Below the pieces are notes generated by a model, which saw only the letters and a list, made by a program, of their open reading frames with translations, did not search any database and had not been told where the DNA came from. Source: Candidatus Omnitrophota bacterium (GTDB lineage: Bacteria > Omnitrophota > Gorgyraeia > B26-G9). Taken from it: a DNA stretch of 42,254 bases. Location of the stretch: positions 1 to 42,254 of the forward strand of contig JACQZH010000023.1 of NCBI GenBank assembly GCA_016213925.1, given 5' to 3'. Below are positions 9,180 through 18,774 of the stretch, piece by piece (the stretch's first letter is position 1; every line of letters begins with the position of its first letter). A program made the position numbers and the translations under genes.

Positions 9180-9267
9180 AAGGAGTTAAGCACTTTTAAA
9201 AATAGTATTTCCCGATAATCCCAAAGGATATTGACTTATCTAAAAACTATGCCCTAATTAACGTTGT

Positions 9268-9295
9268 TTGAATATTTAGAATCAAGTTGTATAAT
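9268..9295 (+). promoter_or_regulatory. Promoter placing the start codon at the transcription start
   Basis: TTGAAT, a 16-bp spacer, then a perfect TATAAT. The ATG at 9303 is only 7 nt after the -10 box, so the mRNA is predicted to be leaderless or nearly so. No Shine-Dalgarno is present. Confidence 0.65.
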
Positions 9296-9302
9296 ATAAA
9301 GT

Positions 9303-10742
9303 ATGATGACAAATCTAAAATCCTTGCGTTGGATAGGGAGTATCTTTATCAGCTTAAGCATATGCCAATTAACTTTGGCTCTAACCGTAACCGCAGAAGA
9401 TAACAATCTTATAGATAAAAACTCACCTTTCGGCATCCATCCGGCTGTGCCTTATGATGAGGCACAGAATATGGGGGTTAAATGGACACGGGGGGGAGCA
9501 GGCGCTTATTTTTTTTGGTCTTTAGTAGATCCTGATATGGCCGGAGACCCTGCGCAGTTTAAGTGGCAAGGAGTTGCTTTTCGTCAGCAAGGCAAAGGGG
9601 TTAAATTTAATTATGATGAACTTTATAATACGCAGGAAGCGGGTTTTCAGATACTTTATAATATTGATATACAGCCGAAATTAGCAAGAGGGTATAGAAA
9701 AAATGATTCTTGGTTGCCGGTAGATGAAGATGCGTACAAAAATTTTGTAAAAGCAGTTGTCAGGCGCTATGCATTTGTACGCTATTGGCAAATCGGGAAC
9801 GAACCAACAGCCGATAAGATGCAGGATTATGGACGATTCATTTCTATTACTTATAACGCTATAAAAGAGGCTGATCCGGGCGCAAAAGTGCTTATCGGCG
9901 GAGTAAGCGGGATGAAAATGCCGCATACTATTTCTGAATACCGGTTAAATTTCAATAAGTTTTATCTGCCGCTTTTAGAAGATATCGCTAATCAGAATAA
10001 GCGCTGTTTTGATATTTTTGATTTTCATTTGTATGGAGATGTTAGTGGTGATTATCTTTTAAGCCGGGATATTTATAATTATATCTCTCGAATGATAAAT
10101 AAATTAGGCATTCCTGAACCGGAAGAATATTGGATTACTGAAATGGGTACCTATAGCGGTGACCCGGTGCAGGTTATCCGAGGAAGAAATAACACAAAGG
10201 ACTGGCCGTATCAGAGCGAAAAACAACAGGCAATAGATATTGTTAAAAGATATGTATATCCGCTTTCTTCCGGCATTAAAAAGATTTTTCTTGCTTGGGG
10301 GCTTAAAGAAGGCTTTAAAAATGACCAAGGCTATTTTGATTTTACCGGTTTAATTTATGATGGCAGATTTGAACATGATCAAGGCAGTGGAGTTAGGAAA
10401 CTTTCCTACTATACCTATAAAAAAATGGCGGAAGTTTTGGAAGGAAGCGATTGGAGTAATATTGAAATAGTCCAAGAATCAGAGGGGCTTTATATTTATA
10501 AATTTATAAAGCAAGAAAAACCTATCTGGGTTGCGTGGAATGACAGTGAGAATGAAAAACAAATTGTAATCTTTGATATAGCCGCAAAGCAAACCAAAAT
10601 TACTGAAGCAGTGCCAAAATACGAATTAGGCAAAAAGATAACAGATTATAACACTGCTTTTAATACCAGGATTATGCCTGCCAATGATAGTAAAATCAGC
10701 TTAATCTTAAAAGATATTCCGGTATTTATTGAATTGCAATAA
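9303..10742 (+). CDS. Secreted clan GH-A glycoside hydrolase (GH5/GH39-like)
   Basis: 479 residues. The signal peptide spans about 1-31 (IGSIFISLSICQLTLALTVTAE). The mature part is a TIM-barrel glycosidase of clan GH-A. The acid/base glutamate is E167 in WQIGNEP at the end of strand 4. The nucleophile candidate is E280 in WITEMG at strand 7, with HLYG and FLAWGL along the way. A small beta domain (about 410-479) closes the protein, as in GH39-type enzymes. The substrate cannot be read from sequence. The gene stands between a terminator and recQ with its own promoter, and it lacks both the LSP motif and the Ala/Ser-Ile ending (it ends IELQ). So it is probably an ordinary secreted enzyme rather than a member of the tagged set. 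Met2 (9306) is an equally possible start. Confidence 0.8.
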   Translation: MMTNLKSLRWIGSIFISLSICQLTLALTVTAEDNNLIDKNSPFGIHPAVPYDEAQNMGVKWTRGGAGAYFFWSLVDPDMAGDPAQFKWQGVAFRQQGKGVKFNYDELYNTQEAGFQILYNIDIQPKLARGYRKNDSWLPVDEDAYKNFVKAVVRRYAFVRYWQIGNEPTADKMQDYGRFISITYNAIKEADPGAKVLIGGVSGMKMPHTISEYRLNFNKFYLPLLEDIANQNKRCFDIFDFHLYGDVSGDYLLSRDIYNYISRMINKLGIPEPEEYWITEMGTYSGDPVQVIRGRNNTKDWPYQSEKQQAIDIVKRYVYPLSSGIKKIFLAWGLKEGFKNDQGYFDFTGLIYDGRFEHDQGSGVRKLSYYTYKKMAEVLEGSDWSNIEIVQESEGLYIYKFIKQEKPIWVAWNDSENEKQIVIFDIAAKQTKITEAVPKYELGKKITDYNTAFNTRIMPANDSKISLILKDIPVFIELQ

Positions 10743-10761
10743 CCTGGGGCCGCTTTTTTAA

Positions 10762-10789
10762 TTAGCAATTTCCTTATATTAATTATACA
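10762..10789 (+). promoter_or_regulatory. Possible weak promoter of recQ
   Basis: TTAGCA, a 16-bp spacer, then TATACA. The start codon is 10 nt after the -10 box and has no Shine-Dalgarno, so this transcript would also be close to leaderless. Both boxes are imperfect. Confidence 0.35.
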
Positions 10790-10799
10790 ATGATTCCTT

Positions 10800-12611
10800 A
10801 TGCAAGAAACAATTCATAAGATATTAACGCAGTTCTGGGGATATGAATCTTTTCTGCCATTGCAGGAAGAAACAATTTATTCCATATTCAAAAAAGAAGA
10901 TAGCCTGACGGTTTTACCGACCGGAGGGGGAAAGTCATTATGTTTTCAGTTGCCTGTCCTGGCCGGACCAGGAATGGCAGTAGTTATCTCCCCCTTAATC
11001 TCTCTGATGAAGGACCAGGTGGACAGCCTCAATGATATGGGCATTACCGCGGCATTTTTAAATTCAAGCCTGTCTTATGATCAGCAGGATACAGTAATCG
11101 ATCGTATCCGGCGCCATGAAATAAAGCTTTTGTATCTTTCCCCGGAACGGCTTCAGAACGAAGAAACGCTCTGCATGTTGAGAGATATAGGCGTTTCTTT
11201 TTTTGTTATTGATGAAGCGCATTGTATAAGCCATTGGGGGCATGATTTCCGGGCAGAATACCGGATGTTGGGGATGCTTAGAGATTTTTTTCCTTCAGCC
11301 GGTATCCATGCGTTTACAGCTACGGCAACCAAAGCAGTACAGGAAGATATTGTCAGCCAGCTGGAGTTATCAGAACCCGTGCTTCATATCGGATTGGTAG
11401 ACCGTCCAAATCTTACTTACCGGGTGATGCCTCGCCAACAGATTATTAAACAAGTTACCGAGGCCATAGAACGGCACGCTAATGAACCGGGGATTATTTA
11501 TTGCCTTCGGCGCAAAGATGTGGACAGTATGTCGAAGAGTTTGAAAAAATTGGGGTTTGATAATGTATCGTATCACGCCGGCATGACTGATAAACAGCGC
11601 CATGAAAATCAAGAACGTTTTGTCGGTGAAGACGTGAACATTATTGTAGCGACAGTAGCCTTTGGCATGGGGATTGACCGCTCGAATATCCGGTTTGTAA
11701 TTCACGCGGGTATGCCTAAAAGTATTGAGCATTATCAGCAGGAAACCGGGCGTGCCGGCAGAGACGGATTGCCGGCGTTCTGTTATTTGTTTTACAGCGG
11801 CGCTGATTATCAGCTTTGGAGCTATTTTGCCAAGAAATCTTCCGAAAACAGCGTGATAATGCAGAAGCTGGGATTAATGTACGATTTTTGCGCCCAGCCG
11901 CAATGCCGTCATAAAGTACTGGTAAATTATTTCGGCCAGCAGTATTTTGCAGGGTCGTGTAATGCCTGCGATTATTGTCTTGGGGAGTTGGATATGGTTG
12001 AAGATCCTTTGTCATTAGGAAAGGATATCATTTCCTGCGTGAACGGTGTGAAGCAAGGTGAGTACGGTTTTGGAGCGGGATATGTCGCTGATGTATTGAA
12101 AGGCACGGTAATTGATAAAATAACTAATCTGCGCCACCATGAGTTGCCGGTATTCGGAGCTATGAAAAATGAATCAACAGCTTATATCAGGTATATGATT
12201 GAACAGCTTATCGGCCAGGGGTTTTTACAGCGGCAGGAGGAGTACTCCACTTTGTCCGTGACCGTTAGGGGCAAACAACTGCTGGAAGGCAAAGCAGTGC
12301 CGGTTTTAGCAAAACCACTGATACGGGAAAAGAAAAAACAGATTGCCAAACAGCGCTTAGCACGCCGGAGCCAGGAGTGGCAAGGTATAGATGAAAGCCT
12401 GTTTCAAAGTTTGCGGGAGAAAAGAGCTGAACTTGCCCGCAAAAAGGGTGTGCCTGCGTATATTATATTCAGCGATAAAACGCTTAAGGATATGGCAGAG
12501 AAAAAACCACTTACAAAAAGCGCTTTTGCTAATATTTACGGGGTCGGTGAAATGAAATTGAAAGCATATGCGGATGTGTTTATCAGTGTGATTTTGGATA
12601 GGTCGGATTGA
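10800..12611 (+). CDS. recQ: ATP-dependent DNA helicase RecQ
   Basis: 603 residues, the usual length for bacterial RecQ. A 3'-5' helicase for recombination and fork repair. Walker A is TGGGKS (K45-S46) and Walker B/motif II is DEAH (starting D138). Motif III is FTATAT, motif V is ATVAFGMGIDRSNIRFVIH, and motif VI is YQQETGRAGRDG. The zinc-binding module holds four cysteines (CAQPQCRH...SCNACDYC). A winged-helix domain follows, and the C-terminus is an HRDC domain (about 525-600, with LREKRAELARKKGVPAYIIF). All core motifs are intact. The ATG at 10790 is out of frame and was not chosen. The terminal codons overlap the promoter of the next gene. Confidence 0.95.
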   Translation: MQETIHKILTQFWGYESFLPLQEETIYSIFKKEDSLTVLPTGGGKSLCFQLPVLAGPGMAVVISPLISLMKDQVDSLNDMGITAAFLNSSLSYDQQDTVIDRIRRHEIKLLYLSPERLQNEETLCMLRDIGVSFFVIDEAHCISHWGHDFRAEYRMLGMLRDFFPSAGIHAFTATATKAVQEDIVSQLELSEPVLHIGLVDRPNLTYRVMPRQQIIKQVTEAIERHANEPGIIYCLRRKDVDSMSKSLKKLGFDNVSYHAGMTDKQRHENQERFVGEDVNIIVATVAFGMGIDRSNIRFVIHAGMPKSIEHYQQETGRAGRDGLPAFCYLFYSGADYQLWSYFAKKSSENSVIMQKLGLMYDFCAQPQCRHKVLVNYFGQQYFAGSCNACDYCLGELDMVEDPLSLGKDIISCVNGVKQGEYGFGAGYVADVLKGTVIDKITNLRHHELPVFGAMKNESTAYIRYMIEQLIGQGFLQRQEEYSTLSVTVRGKQLLEGKAVPVLAKPLIREKKKQIAKQRLARRSQEWQGIDESLFQSLREKRAELARKKGVPAYIIFSDKTLKDMAEKKPLTKSAFANIYGVGEMKLKAYADVFISVILDRSD

Positions 12612-12636
12612 CTTTACTTATCTAACATGTTATAGT
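12608..12636 (+). promoter_or_regulatory. Sigma-70 promoter of the AEC permease gene
   Basis: TTGACT, a 17-bp spacer, then TATAGT, close to consensus. The -35 box overlaps the stop codon of recQ. The leader is about 24 nt, with AGGGGAAT ahead of the ATG. Confidence 0.7.
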
Positions 12637-12666
12637 AAAAAAAGTTATGAATAGGGGAATGATTTA

Positions 12667-13626
12667 ATGAGTTTTGCGGCAACTTTTCTTAATATTTTTT
12701 CCGGAATGGTTGAAATTGCGGCGATTGTAATAGCCGGGTTTATTTTTTTTAGAAGTAAACTTCTTACCAGCGAGGGGTTGCACGGGCTAACCAGCTTAAC
12801 GATCAATTTATTCTTACCTTGCCTTATCTTCAGCCATTTTGTAAAAAATTTTGATTTCAGCTCAACGGCGGATTGGTGGATATATCCGATCATAGGTATT
12901 GTTATTTCAGCTATCGGTGCTTTTGTCGGTAAAATCATGCTTTCTTTTAATAAAAATATAGGCAGGGAAAATGAATTTATCAGTCTGCTTGCTTACCAGA
13001 ATTGCGGTTATCTGCCGCTTGTGCTGGTTAAGTCTATTTTTCCTGAAATAGTGTCAGGAGTTCTTTTAGTATATATTTTTCTTTTTATGCAAGGTTATAA
13101 CCTGATTTTTTGGAGCGTGGGAATACAATACCTGACTAAGAAAAATTTATCACAAGTCAGCTTTAAGAAAGTGTTTAATCCGCCGTTTATTTCTTTACTG
13201 CTTAGCATATTTTTAGTGGGATTTAAGATTCACGGCTATATTCCAGCGCCTATAACAAGAGCTGTTACGCTTCTTGGAGATTGCACTCCTGCCGCAGCTT
13301 TGCTTACCTTAGGCGGGGTTCTTGCCGGATGCATTGGGCAGCTAAGAAGTTTTTCAAAAACATTCCTGCAGAATGTTGTTGCCGGAAAATTGATTATTCT
13401 ACCGGCAATTATTTTTTCATTATTATATTTGTTACATCTGCCGCGGCTTATGGCAATATTGATTATGATAGAAGCTGTAATGCCTTCGGCTATTAATTTA
13501 AGCGTAGTTTCTTTTAATAACAAACCTGAATGCAGCCTGGTAAGCCAAGGGGTTTTGATTACGCATATTTTATCTATTTTAACCATTCCTCTTTTTATGA
13601 GTATCTTTGCTTTTTTTGTAAAATAA
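12667..13626 (+). CDS. AEC-family (auxin efflux carrier/malate permease type) transporter
   Basis: 319 residues with about ten hydrophobic segments in the two-times-five arrangement of the AEC/BART superfamily. Family signals are SLTINLFLPCLIFSHF near residue 45, the polar break YQNCGYLPL in the middle of the chain, and the C-terminal AVMPSAINLSVVSF. The family exports or exchanges organic acids or amphipathic molecules across the cytoplasmic membrane; the substrate is not predictable here. It has its own promoter and a reasonable ribosome site. It is probably monocistronic, since a 130-bp gap follows. Confidence 0.8.
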   Translation: MSFAATFLNIFSGMVEIAAIVIAGFIFFRSKLLTSEGLHGLTSLTINLFLPCLIFSHFVKNFDFSSTADWWIYPIIGIVISAIGAFVGKIMLSFNKNIGRENEFISLLAYQNCGYLPLVLVKSIFPEIVSGVLLVYIFLFMQGYNLIFWSVGIQYLTKKNLSQVSFKKVFNPPFISLLLSIFLVGFKIHGYIPAPITRAVTLLGDCTPAAALLTLGGVLAGCIGQLRSFSKTFLQNVVAGKLIILPAIIFSLLYLLHLPRLMAILIMIEAVMPSAINLSVVSFNNKPECSLVSQGVLITHILSILTIPLFMSIFAFFVK

Positions 13627-13756
13627 AAAAACGGGAACTTTTTATCGTTTTATTTGTCAAAAGAAGGAGAAGACAAGACTTTGATAGAAATTGATTAACA
13701 CAGATAGAAAGAACAGATAAACACAGGTTATAAATTTGTAGAAAGGAGCGATTATT

Positions 13757-16555
13757 ATGAGAAAAATATTGTTAGTGCTGATGATGGTATTGAATGTTTT
13801 TTTGATTAACTGGAGTTTTGTCATCGCAGAGGAAGAGGCCCAGCCGGCAAAAGTTAATGTTCCTGCGTATGTTATTAGCGAGGCTGATTACAAGGGAGCG
13901 ATTAACGGGGATATAGTTCTTATTAACGCGGATTTTAAAATAGATATAATGCATGAGCATGCGATTAATATCCCTCTTTTCAGTAAAGAAGTTGCTATTG
14001 TAAAGAAAAACCTGCCTAAAGGAGTTTTATTGATTCAATCTCAAGACCGCTATGAGTTGTTTTTACCAGGTAAAGGCAGTTATTCAGTGCAAATGCAATT
14101 TACCGCTTTGGTTGAACAAAAAAGCGACCGCAAGATTTTAAAAATAGGGATTAATCCTGCCTCGGTTTCAAAACTTAGCCTGCTTTTCGCAGGGACGGAT
14201 TTGGATATTCAAACGCTTTCGTCTATAAGCGCACAAATAAAACCAAAGGGAAAAGAAACTGAATTCACCGCTTTTCTAGGGGCATCAAAATCAATTGAAG
14301 TAAGCTGGTTTGCCAAGCCCACTGCTTTGGCAAAAGCAGAACTGCTTTTTAATTCGGAAAATAATTCCCTGATAAATATTGCTCCGGGCCTTGTGCGCAC
14401 AAAGACATTTTTAAATTATAAAATTATCCAAGGCCGGCTTTCCCGCTTTAGCGTAAGCTTACCGCAGGATGTGAATTTATTGACTGTCCGGGGTGAAAAC
14501 CTGAAAAACTGGAATGTCAGAAAGGAAAAGAATAAACAGCTTTTAGATTTGGAGCTGACAAAGGAAGCAAATGATTCTTACCAGTTAGTTCTTGAGACAG
14601 AAGAGATCAAGGATAAGATTGAAAGTATTTATAATTATACCGTACCTGATATTGTTTCTCTGAATACTCAGCGGGAAAGCGGGAATTTCGCGGTTATGAT
14701 TAAGGATGATTTAAAAATCCGTTCGATATATAAGAGCGCAGGGCTTAGCCAGCTGGATGTTTCGGATTTACCCCAGCAGCTAAAAAAAGAAGCGCAAGAA
14801 GAAAATAATATCTCCCTCGCATACCGTTTTCTGCGCCAGGAGAAGGAATTAGCAGTTACTATTGAAAAGATCGAGCCGGAGATTAATGTCAGGAATAATT
14901 TATTTTTGGAGATCCAGGAAGAAACAATGAAATTAATTGCCCAGGTTGATTATACGATACTCAAGGCCGGAGTGTTTAATTTTAAGCTTAATCTGCCTGT
15001 TGGCATGGATGTTACCGGAGTTTCCGGTAATGATATTGAAAACTGGAAGGCGGCAGTTGTAAAGGGTCAGGATAATCGTGAAGTACAGGAGCTCCAAGTG
15101 CAGCTGCGCAGTAAGGCGATCGGTGAATATAGTTTAAAAGTGGAATTAGAAAAGCCGGTTAAAAATATATTGGATGATATTGTAATGCCGGAAATAAATG
15201 TTGCCGGTGCTAATAAAGTAACTGGATATGTCGGAGTAGGGTGCGATAGCAGTATCCGTCTTAAAACAAAGCAAAGAAATAAATTAACCGAAGTGGGTTT
15301 AAATGAATTAATTGGAGCCCCTCAAGGCTTAAAAACACAGCCTATCCTTGCCTATAAATATCTTATTCAGCCCTATGAATTGCTCTTAGCAGCGGAAAAG
15401 GTTGATTCCCGGGTTATGTCAGATGAATTATCTGATATTGAAGGAATAAGCCAGGTGGATGTTAAAGAATTGCCGCAGGATAAAATGACCGGTATTGATA
15501 TCCCGGTTTTGCACGCATTACAATATGTGCGTTATCCCTACAATATCATGCTAAACATCAAAAAACATGAGGATGTGTCTGTGCTTGTAGCGGTGGTTGA
15601 ATCTGCAACGATCAATACCGTATTAGGGCAGGATGGACAGGTGATTGTCAGCGCTGTTTACCAGATTAAAAATCGTTCGAAGCAGTATTTGGATTTAATA
15701 CTGCCTAAAGACGCGGCTATATGGAGCACGTTTGTTGACGGGAAACCGGTAAAGCCGGCAAAAACCGAAGACGGAAAAGTGCTTTTACCGCTGGTTAAAT
15801 ATGAAGAAAAAGACAAGAGCTTTCCTGTGGAAATTATATATGAAACAAAACGGTCAAAGATGTTTGCCTTCGGAGCGATCGGAGTTTCAGCTCCTGCATT
15901 TGATATTCCGCTGACAAATGTTGTATGGAATATTTATCTGCCGTATGAGTTTAATTATCATGGTTTTGGCGGGAATATGCAAAGAGGAATGCAGTTGGCT
16001 CCTCAATCGTATGGAGAAGGTTCATCATCAACAGTTAGATTAGGCACTGATTTGAGTGAGTCACCAGCGCCATCATTGGCTCCCCAGGAAGAAGCTGTTA
16101 GCAGAAGACTCGAATCAGCAAAAAAAAGCAAGGTTATGGTGGAATCTAAACTAAGAAGTGATGAGATAGGCGATTATGAAGCAGATAGATATAAAGGTGA
16201 TTATAATGCGCCTGCAAATATGGTAGGCGGAGAAAAGGAACTAAGTAAAGATCAGAGTTTCTTCTCAAATATTTCCTCGCAGGTAGCCAGGTATAATCAA
16301 CAGGTTGAGATGCCGAAGAAACAGGAAGTTCAGCAGGGCAGGCAAAAAGGGGTTCTTCCAATTCATGTTACTATTCCAACCGGAGGCAGGTTATTCACCT
16401 TCTCGAAATTAATCAGCAGGGAACCGCTTAAAATTCATGTTTTTTATACTAAAAAATCCGGGAAAATGTTTATGATTTTAATGATTATCGTTATTGCGTT
16501 TTTAATCAGCAAAAGAGGCAGTTTATTAGCAATATTTCGCGGGAATCGGACATAG
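13757..16555 (+). CDS. Large membrane-anchored extracytoplasmic beta-rich protein
   Basis: 932 residues. A signal peptide (1-25, ending FVIAEEE) precedes a long beta-rich exterior. A Gln/Lys/Ser-rich, low-complexity stretch spans about 765-870. One transmembrane helix lies near the C-terminus (about 900-920, FMILMIIVIAFLIS) with a short basic tail. Residues about 580-700 contain a block known from hypothetical surface proteins of Planctomycetes/Verrucomicrobia type (YPYNIMLNIKK...VVESATI..., QYLDLILPKDAAIWSTFVDG, VLLPLVKYE). A related block occurs at 370-460. The function is unknown. A good ribosome site (GAAAGGAG) supports the start. The preceding 130 bp (13627-13756) show only an AT-rich hairpin and no clear promoter. 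Confidence 0.75.
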   Translation: MRKILLVLMMVLNVFLINWSFVIAEEEAQPAKVNVPAYVISEADYKGAINGDIVLINADFKIDIMHEHAINIPLFSKEVAIVKKNLPKGVLLIQSQDRYELFLPGKGSYSVQMQFTALVEQKSDRKILKIGINPASVSKLSLLFAGTDLDIQTLSSISAQIKPKGKETEFTAFLGASKSIEVSWFAKPTALAKAELLFNSENNSLINIAPGLVRTKTFLNYKIIQGRLSRFSVSLPQDVNLLTVRGENLKNWNVRKEKNKQLLDLELTKEANDSYQLVLETEEIKDKIESIYNYTVPDIVSLNTQRESGNFAVMIKDDLKIRSIYKSAGLSQLDVSDLPQQLKKEAQEENNISLAYRFLRQEKELAVTIEKIEPEINVRNNLFLEIQEETMKLIAQVDYTILKAGVFNFKLNLPVGMDVTGVSGNDIENWKAAVVKGQDNREVQELQVQLRSKAIGEYSLKVELEKPVKNILDDIVMPEINVAGANKVTGYVGVGCDSSIRLKTKQRNKLTEVGLNELIGAPQGLKTQPILAYKYLIQPYELLLAAEKVDSRVMSDELSDIEGISQVDVKELPQDKMTGIDIPVLHALQYVRYPYNIMLNIKKHEDVSVLVAVVESATINTVLGQDGQVIVSAVYQIKNRSKQYLDLILPKDAAIWSTFVDGKPVKPAKTEDGKVLLPLVKYEEKDKSFPVEIIYETKRSKMFAFGAIGVSAPAFDIPLTNVVWNIYLPYEFNYHGFGGNMQRGMQLAPQSYGEGSSSTVRLGTDLSESPAPSLAPQEEAVSRRLESAKKSKVMVESKLRSDEIGDYEADRYKGDYNAPANMVGGEKELSKDQSFFSNISSQVARYNQQVEMPKKQEVQQGRQKGVLPIHVTIPTGGRLFTFSKLISREPLKIHVFYTKKSGKMFMILMIIVIAFLISKRGSLLAIFRGNRT

Positions 16556-16773
16556 AATTATAAACAGAGAGTAATGAGTAGCAAGCAGCAAGCAGAGAGA
16601 AAAACGAAGACAGATAGATGAAGTATGAGATATTGGCTCTTGAGTTCGTAAGCTTATGTACGACGAAAAAAGCGCAAGTTACAGGCTATGGGTTACTGGC
16701 TGATAGGAGAATTAGCATTATTTTGTTGATTAAGTTTTTATAAAGGAGTATTATTGAAATAAGGGAATTAAGT
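16556..16773. other. Non-coding spacer with degenerate purine-rich repeats
   Basis: No gene seen. It contains GCAAGCAGCAAGCAGAGAG (16581-16599) followed by AAAAACGAAGACAG. This resembles both the tail of the 209-bp repeat (35162, 42046) and the spacer at 38671-38682. Confidence 0.5.
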
Positions 16774-16806
16774 GATGCAATCACGGAGGTGATTGCATCT
16801 TTTTTG
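16774..16806 (+). terminator. Rho-independent terminator
   Basis: The perfect 11-bp stem GATGCAATCAC/GTGATTGCATC with a GGAG loop is followed by seven T. It probably ends the 13757-16555 transcript and insulates the next gene. Confidence 0.85.
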
Positions 16807-16840
16807 TTACAGTAAATTATAAATTATAAAGGAGGGTGTT

Positions 16841-17413
16841 ATGAAATATTTGATTATTTATGCGCATCCCAATCCGAAGAGTTTCAATCATGCGATCAAG
16901 GAGCAGGTCGAAACAGTATTAAAGAAACAGAAAAAGCAATATAGTGTGCGCGACCTATATATGATAAAATGGAATCCTGTATTAGGCGGAGCTGATTTTA
17001 AAGTTTCAGAGCAGGATAAAACACCTGAGGATATTAAAAAAGAGCAGCAGTTTATTAAAGAAGCTGATGTGCTTATTATTATTCATCCTATTTGGTGGTT
17101 TGGCATGCCGGCTGTTTTAAAAGGGTATATCGACCGGGTTTTTTCTGCCGGGTTCGCCTATCAATATGGCCCGGAGGGCATAAAAGGGCTTTTGTCCGGT
17201 AAAAGAGTGGTGATTATCAATACTACCGGAGGAACTCAAGAGGATTATTTAAAATTTGGATTTAAAGACGCGCTGATAAAGGTCTTCAAAGACGGTATAT
17301 ATGAATTTTGCGCGATGAAAATTATTCGGCATGTGTTTTTCTTTGCGGTGCCTTCTATATCCAAAGAAGCCAGGGAAAAGATGCTCGCGGAGATAGATGG
17401 CTTAGACTTTTAA
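16841..17413 (+). CDS. NAD(P)H oxidoreductase, flavodoxin-like fold (quinone reductase family)
   Basis: 190 residues, typical for the KefF/NQO1-like family of FMN- or FAD-dependent NAD(P)H:quinone reductases. The N-terminal beta-loop-helix reads YLIIYAHPNPKSFNHAI and holds the cofactor phosphate. The middle HPIWWFGMPAVLKGYIDRVFSAGFAY is the family signature, and VVIINTTGG is the third loop. It is cytoplasmic, with no signal peptide. A very strong Shine-Dalgarno (AAGGAGGGTG) sits just before the ATG. The neighbours give no hint of a specific substrate. Confidence 0.85.
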   Translation: MKYLIIYAHPNPKSFNHAIKEQVETVLKKQKKQYSVRDLYMIKWNPVLGGADFKVSEQDKTPEDIKKEQQFIKEADVLIIIHPIWWFGMPAVLKGYIDRVFSAGFAYQYGPEGIKGLLSGKRVVIINTTGGTQEDYLKFGFKDALIKVFKDGIYEFCAMKIIRHVFFFAVPSISKEAREKMLAEIDGLDF

Positions 17414-17469
17414 GTGAGCCCTGAACTATAAGAAAGAGAACGCTTTTAGTTCCAAAGGAAAACCTATAC

Positions 17470-18672
17470 ATGGTACGTGTGCCTGTATTTAATATAAATA
17501 GTATTGTATCTTTAACCGCAGTACGAAGAATAGTAAGTGTTGCGGTTATTTTATTTATGTTGCTATATATTGGGCAAAAAGATATGCATGTTTTTGCCCA
17601 AACAGCTGAAAAAGAACAAGGCGAAGCGTATGATGAGCAAGGCAGTTATAAATCCGACGAGCAATTAACGCCCGGAGAAACTCCTGCTGTAGCTGAACCA
17701 GAATTAATATCTGAAACAGTTGATCCTGATGCCCAATTATGGGAAAACGCGGAAAGATTTGTCGGGAAAATTGATTGGATACATGCGAATCTTTATAAAA
17801 CCGCGCAAGACCAGGTGCAGAAATTTGACTACTGGTTTAAGCCTCCGGCTGGTAAGGAGCGGATTATTGAGCAGTCGCGCTTCAGGGTCGGCATATTCGG
17901 CGAAGGAAAAATCAAGAAGCATGAGCAGTTAGAGTTAGATCCGTTGGTTGATTTTGACGCGGATATTGAACTGCCGAATATGAGGCGGCGTTTGAAGCTT
18001 GTTATTACGACGCTTGACCCTACAAAACTGCCGGGTAGGGATATAACAGAACAGCAGGATACGTACCTGCGTGCGGGTATTTCCCGGCAATGGTGGCCTA
18101 ATGTATCTTCGGATGTCGGCGTACGGGTGCGCTGGAAGCCGGAATTATTTGCCAATGCAGTCTGGGTTTCTACCTGGAAAAGGCAGGTCTGGACAGTGTA
18201 TCCGGAGCAAAGGTTTTATTGGGAAAATGATACAGGTTTTGGCGAGATATCTACGCTAGCTTTTGACCACTGGAAAAATCGCTGGAATACGCGGTTTTCT
18301 ACGTCGATTAAATGGAGCGAGCAGGATAGAGATGATGACCGTCAGAACAAATTTAAAGATGATGGGTTTCGCTGGTCGGAAGTGTTTATCTTCGGCTATG
18401 CCACGGAATTACTTGACGAGACACAGCTTGGCAGAATAATTTCCGGCGGAGATGTGGCGCGCGGATGGGGGATGAGGCTGGCTGTGTTTGGCAGGTTCCA
18501 TTTCGTTGACGAATACCGGGCTGGAGTATTTTATAGAGTTCCTTTGCATAAAAAATGGATGTATTTTATGATTGGCCCTGACGTTAACTGGATAAACGCA
18601 AATGATTGGGATCGTGAATGGACGATTAAATGCGGGATTGAGATGTTATTTTGGGGCGGCAAAGAACGTTAA
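17470..18672 (+). CDS. Outer-membrane beta-barrel protein candidate
   Basis: 400 residues. A signal peptide (about 1-44, hydrophobic IVSVAVILFMLLYIG then HVFAQ) is followed by an acidic, Pro/Glu-rich linker to about residue 95. From about 130 the chain alternates hydrophobic and polar residues, with many Trp/Tyr/Arg as girdle-like residues (RRRLKLVITTLDP, YLRAGISRQWWP, NRWNTRFSTSIKWSE, WGMRLAVFGRFHF, YRAGVFYRVPL, WTIKCGIEMLFWG). This resembles antiparallel strands of an outer-membrane barrel. I cannot assign a named family. It precedes the patatin/AsmA genes, consistent with an envelope cluster. Confidence 0.65.
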   Translation: MVRVPVFNINSIVSLTAVRRIVSVAVILFMLLYIGQKDMHVFAQTAEKEQGEAYDEQGSYKSDEQLTPGETPAVAEPELISETVDPDAQLWENAERFVGKIDWIHANLYKTAQDQVQKFDYWFKPPAGKERIIEQSRFRVGIFGEGKIKKHEQLELDPLVDFDADIELPNMRRRLKLVITTLDPTKLPGRDITEQQDTYLRAGISRQWWPNVSSDVGVRVRWKPELFANAVWVSTWKRQVWTVYPEQRFYWENDTGFGEISTLAFDHWKNRWNTRFSTSIKWSEQDRDDDRQNKFKDDGFRWSEVFIFGYATELLDETQLGRIISGGDVARGWGMRLAVFGRFHFVDEYRAGVFYRVPLHKKWMYFMIGPDVNWINANDWDREWTIKCGIEMLFWGGKER

Positions 18673-18774
18673 CCTGGACAAAAATTGCCGGACGATATAA
18701 AATATATATGTTTTTGTCTGAGTAAGGAAATAAAGTAAGGAAATAATAAATAGAAATGAAGGAGAACAGTTAAT

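Noticed and set aside
13620-13665. Terminator after the AEC permease gene
   Set aside because: The stem is almost all A-T with a bulge and no proper T tract.
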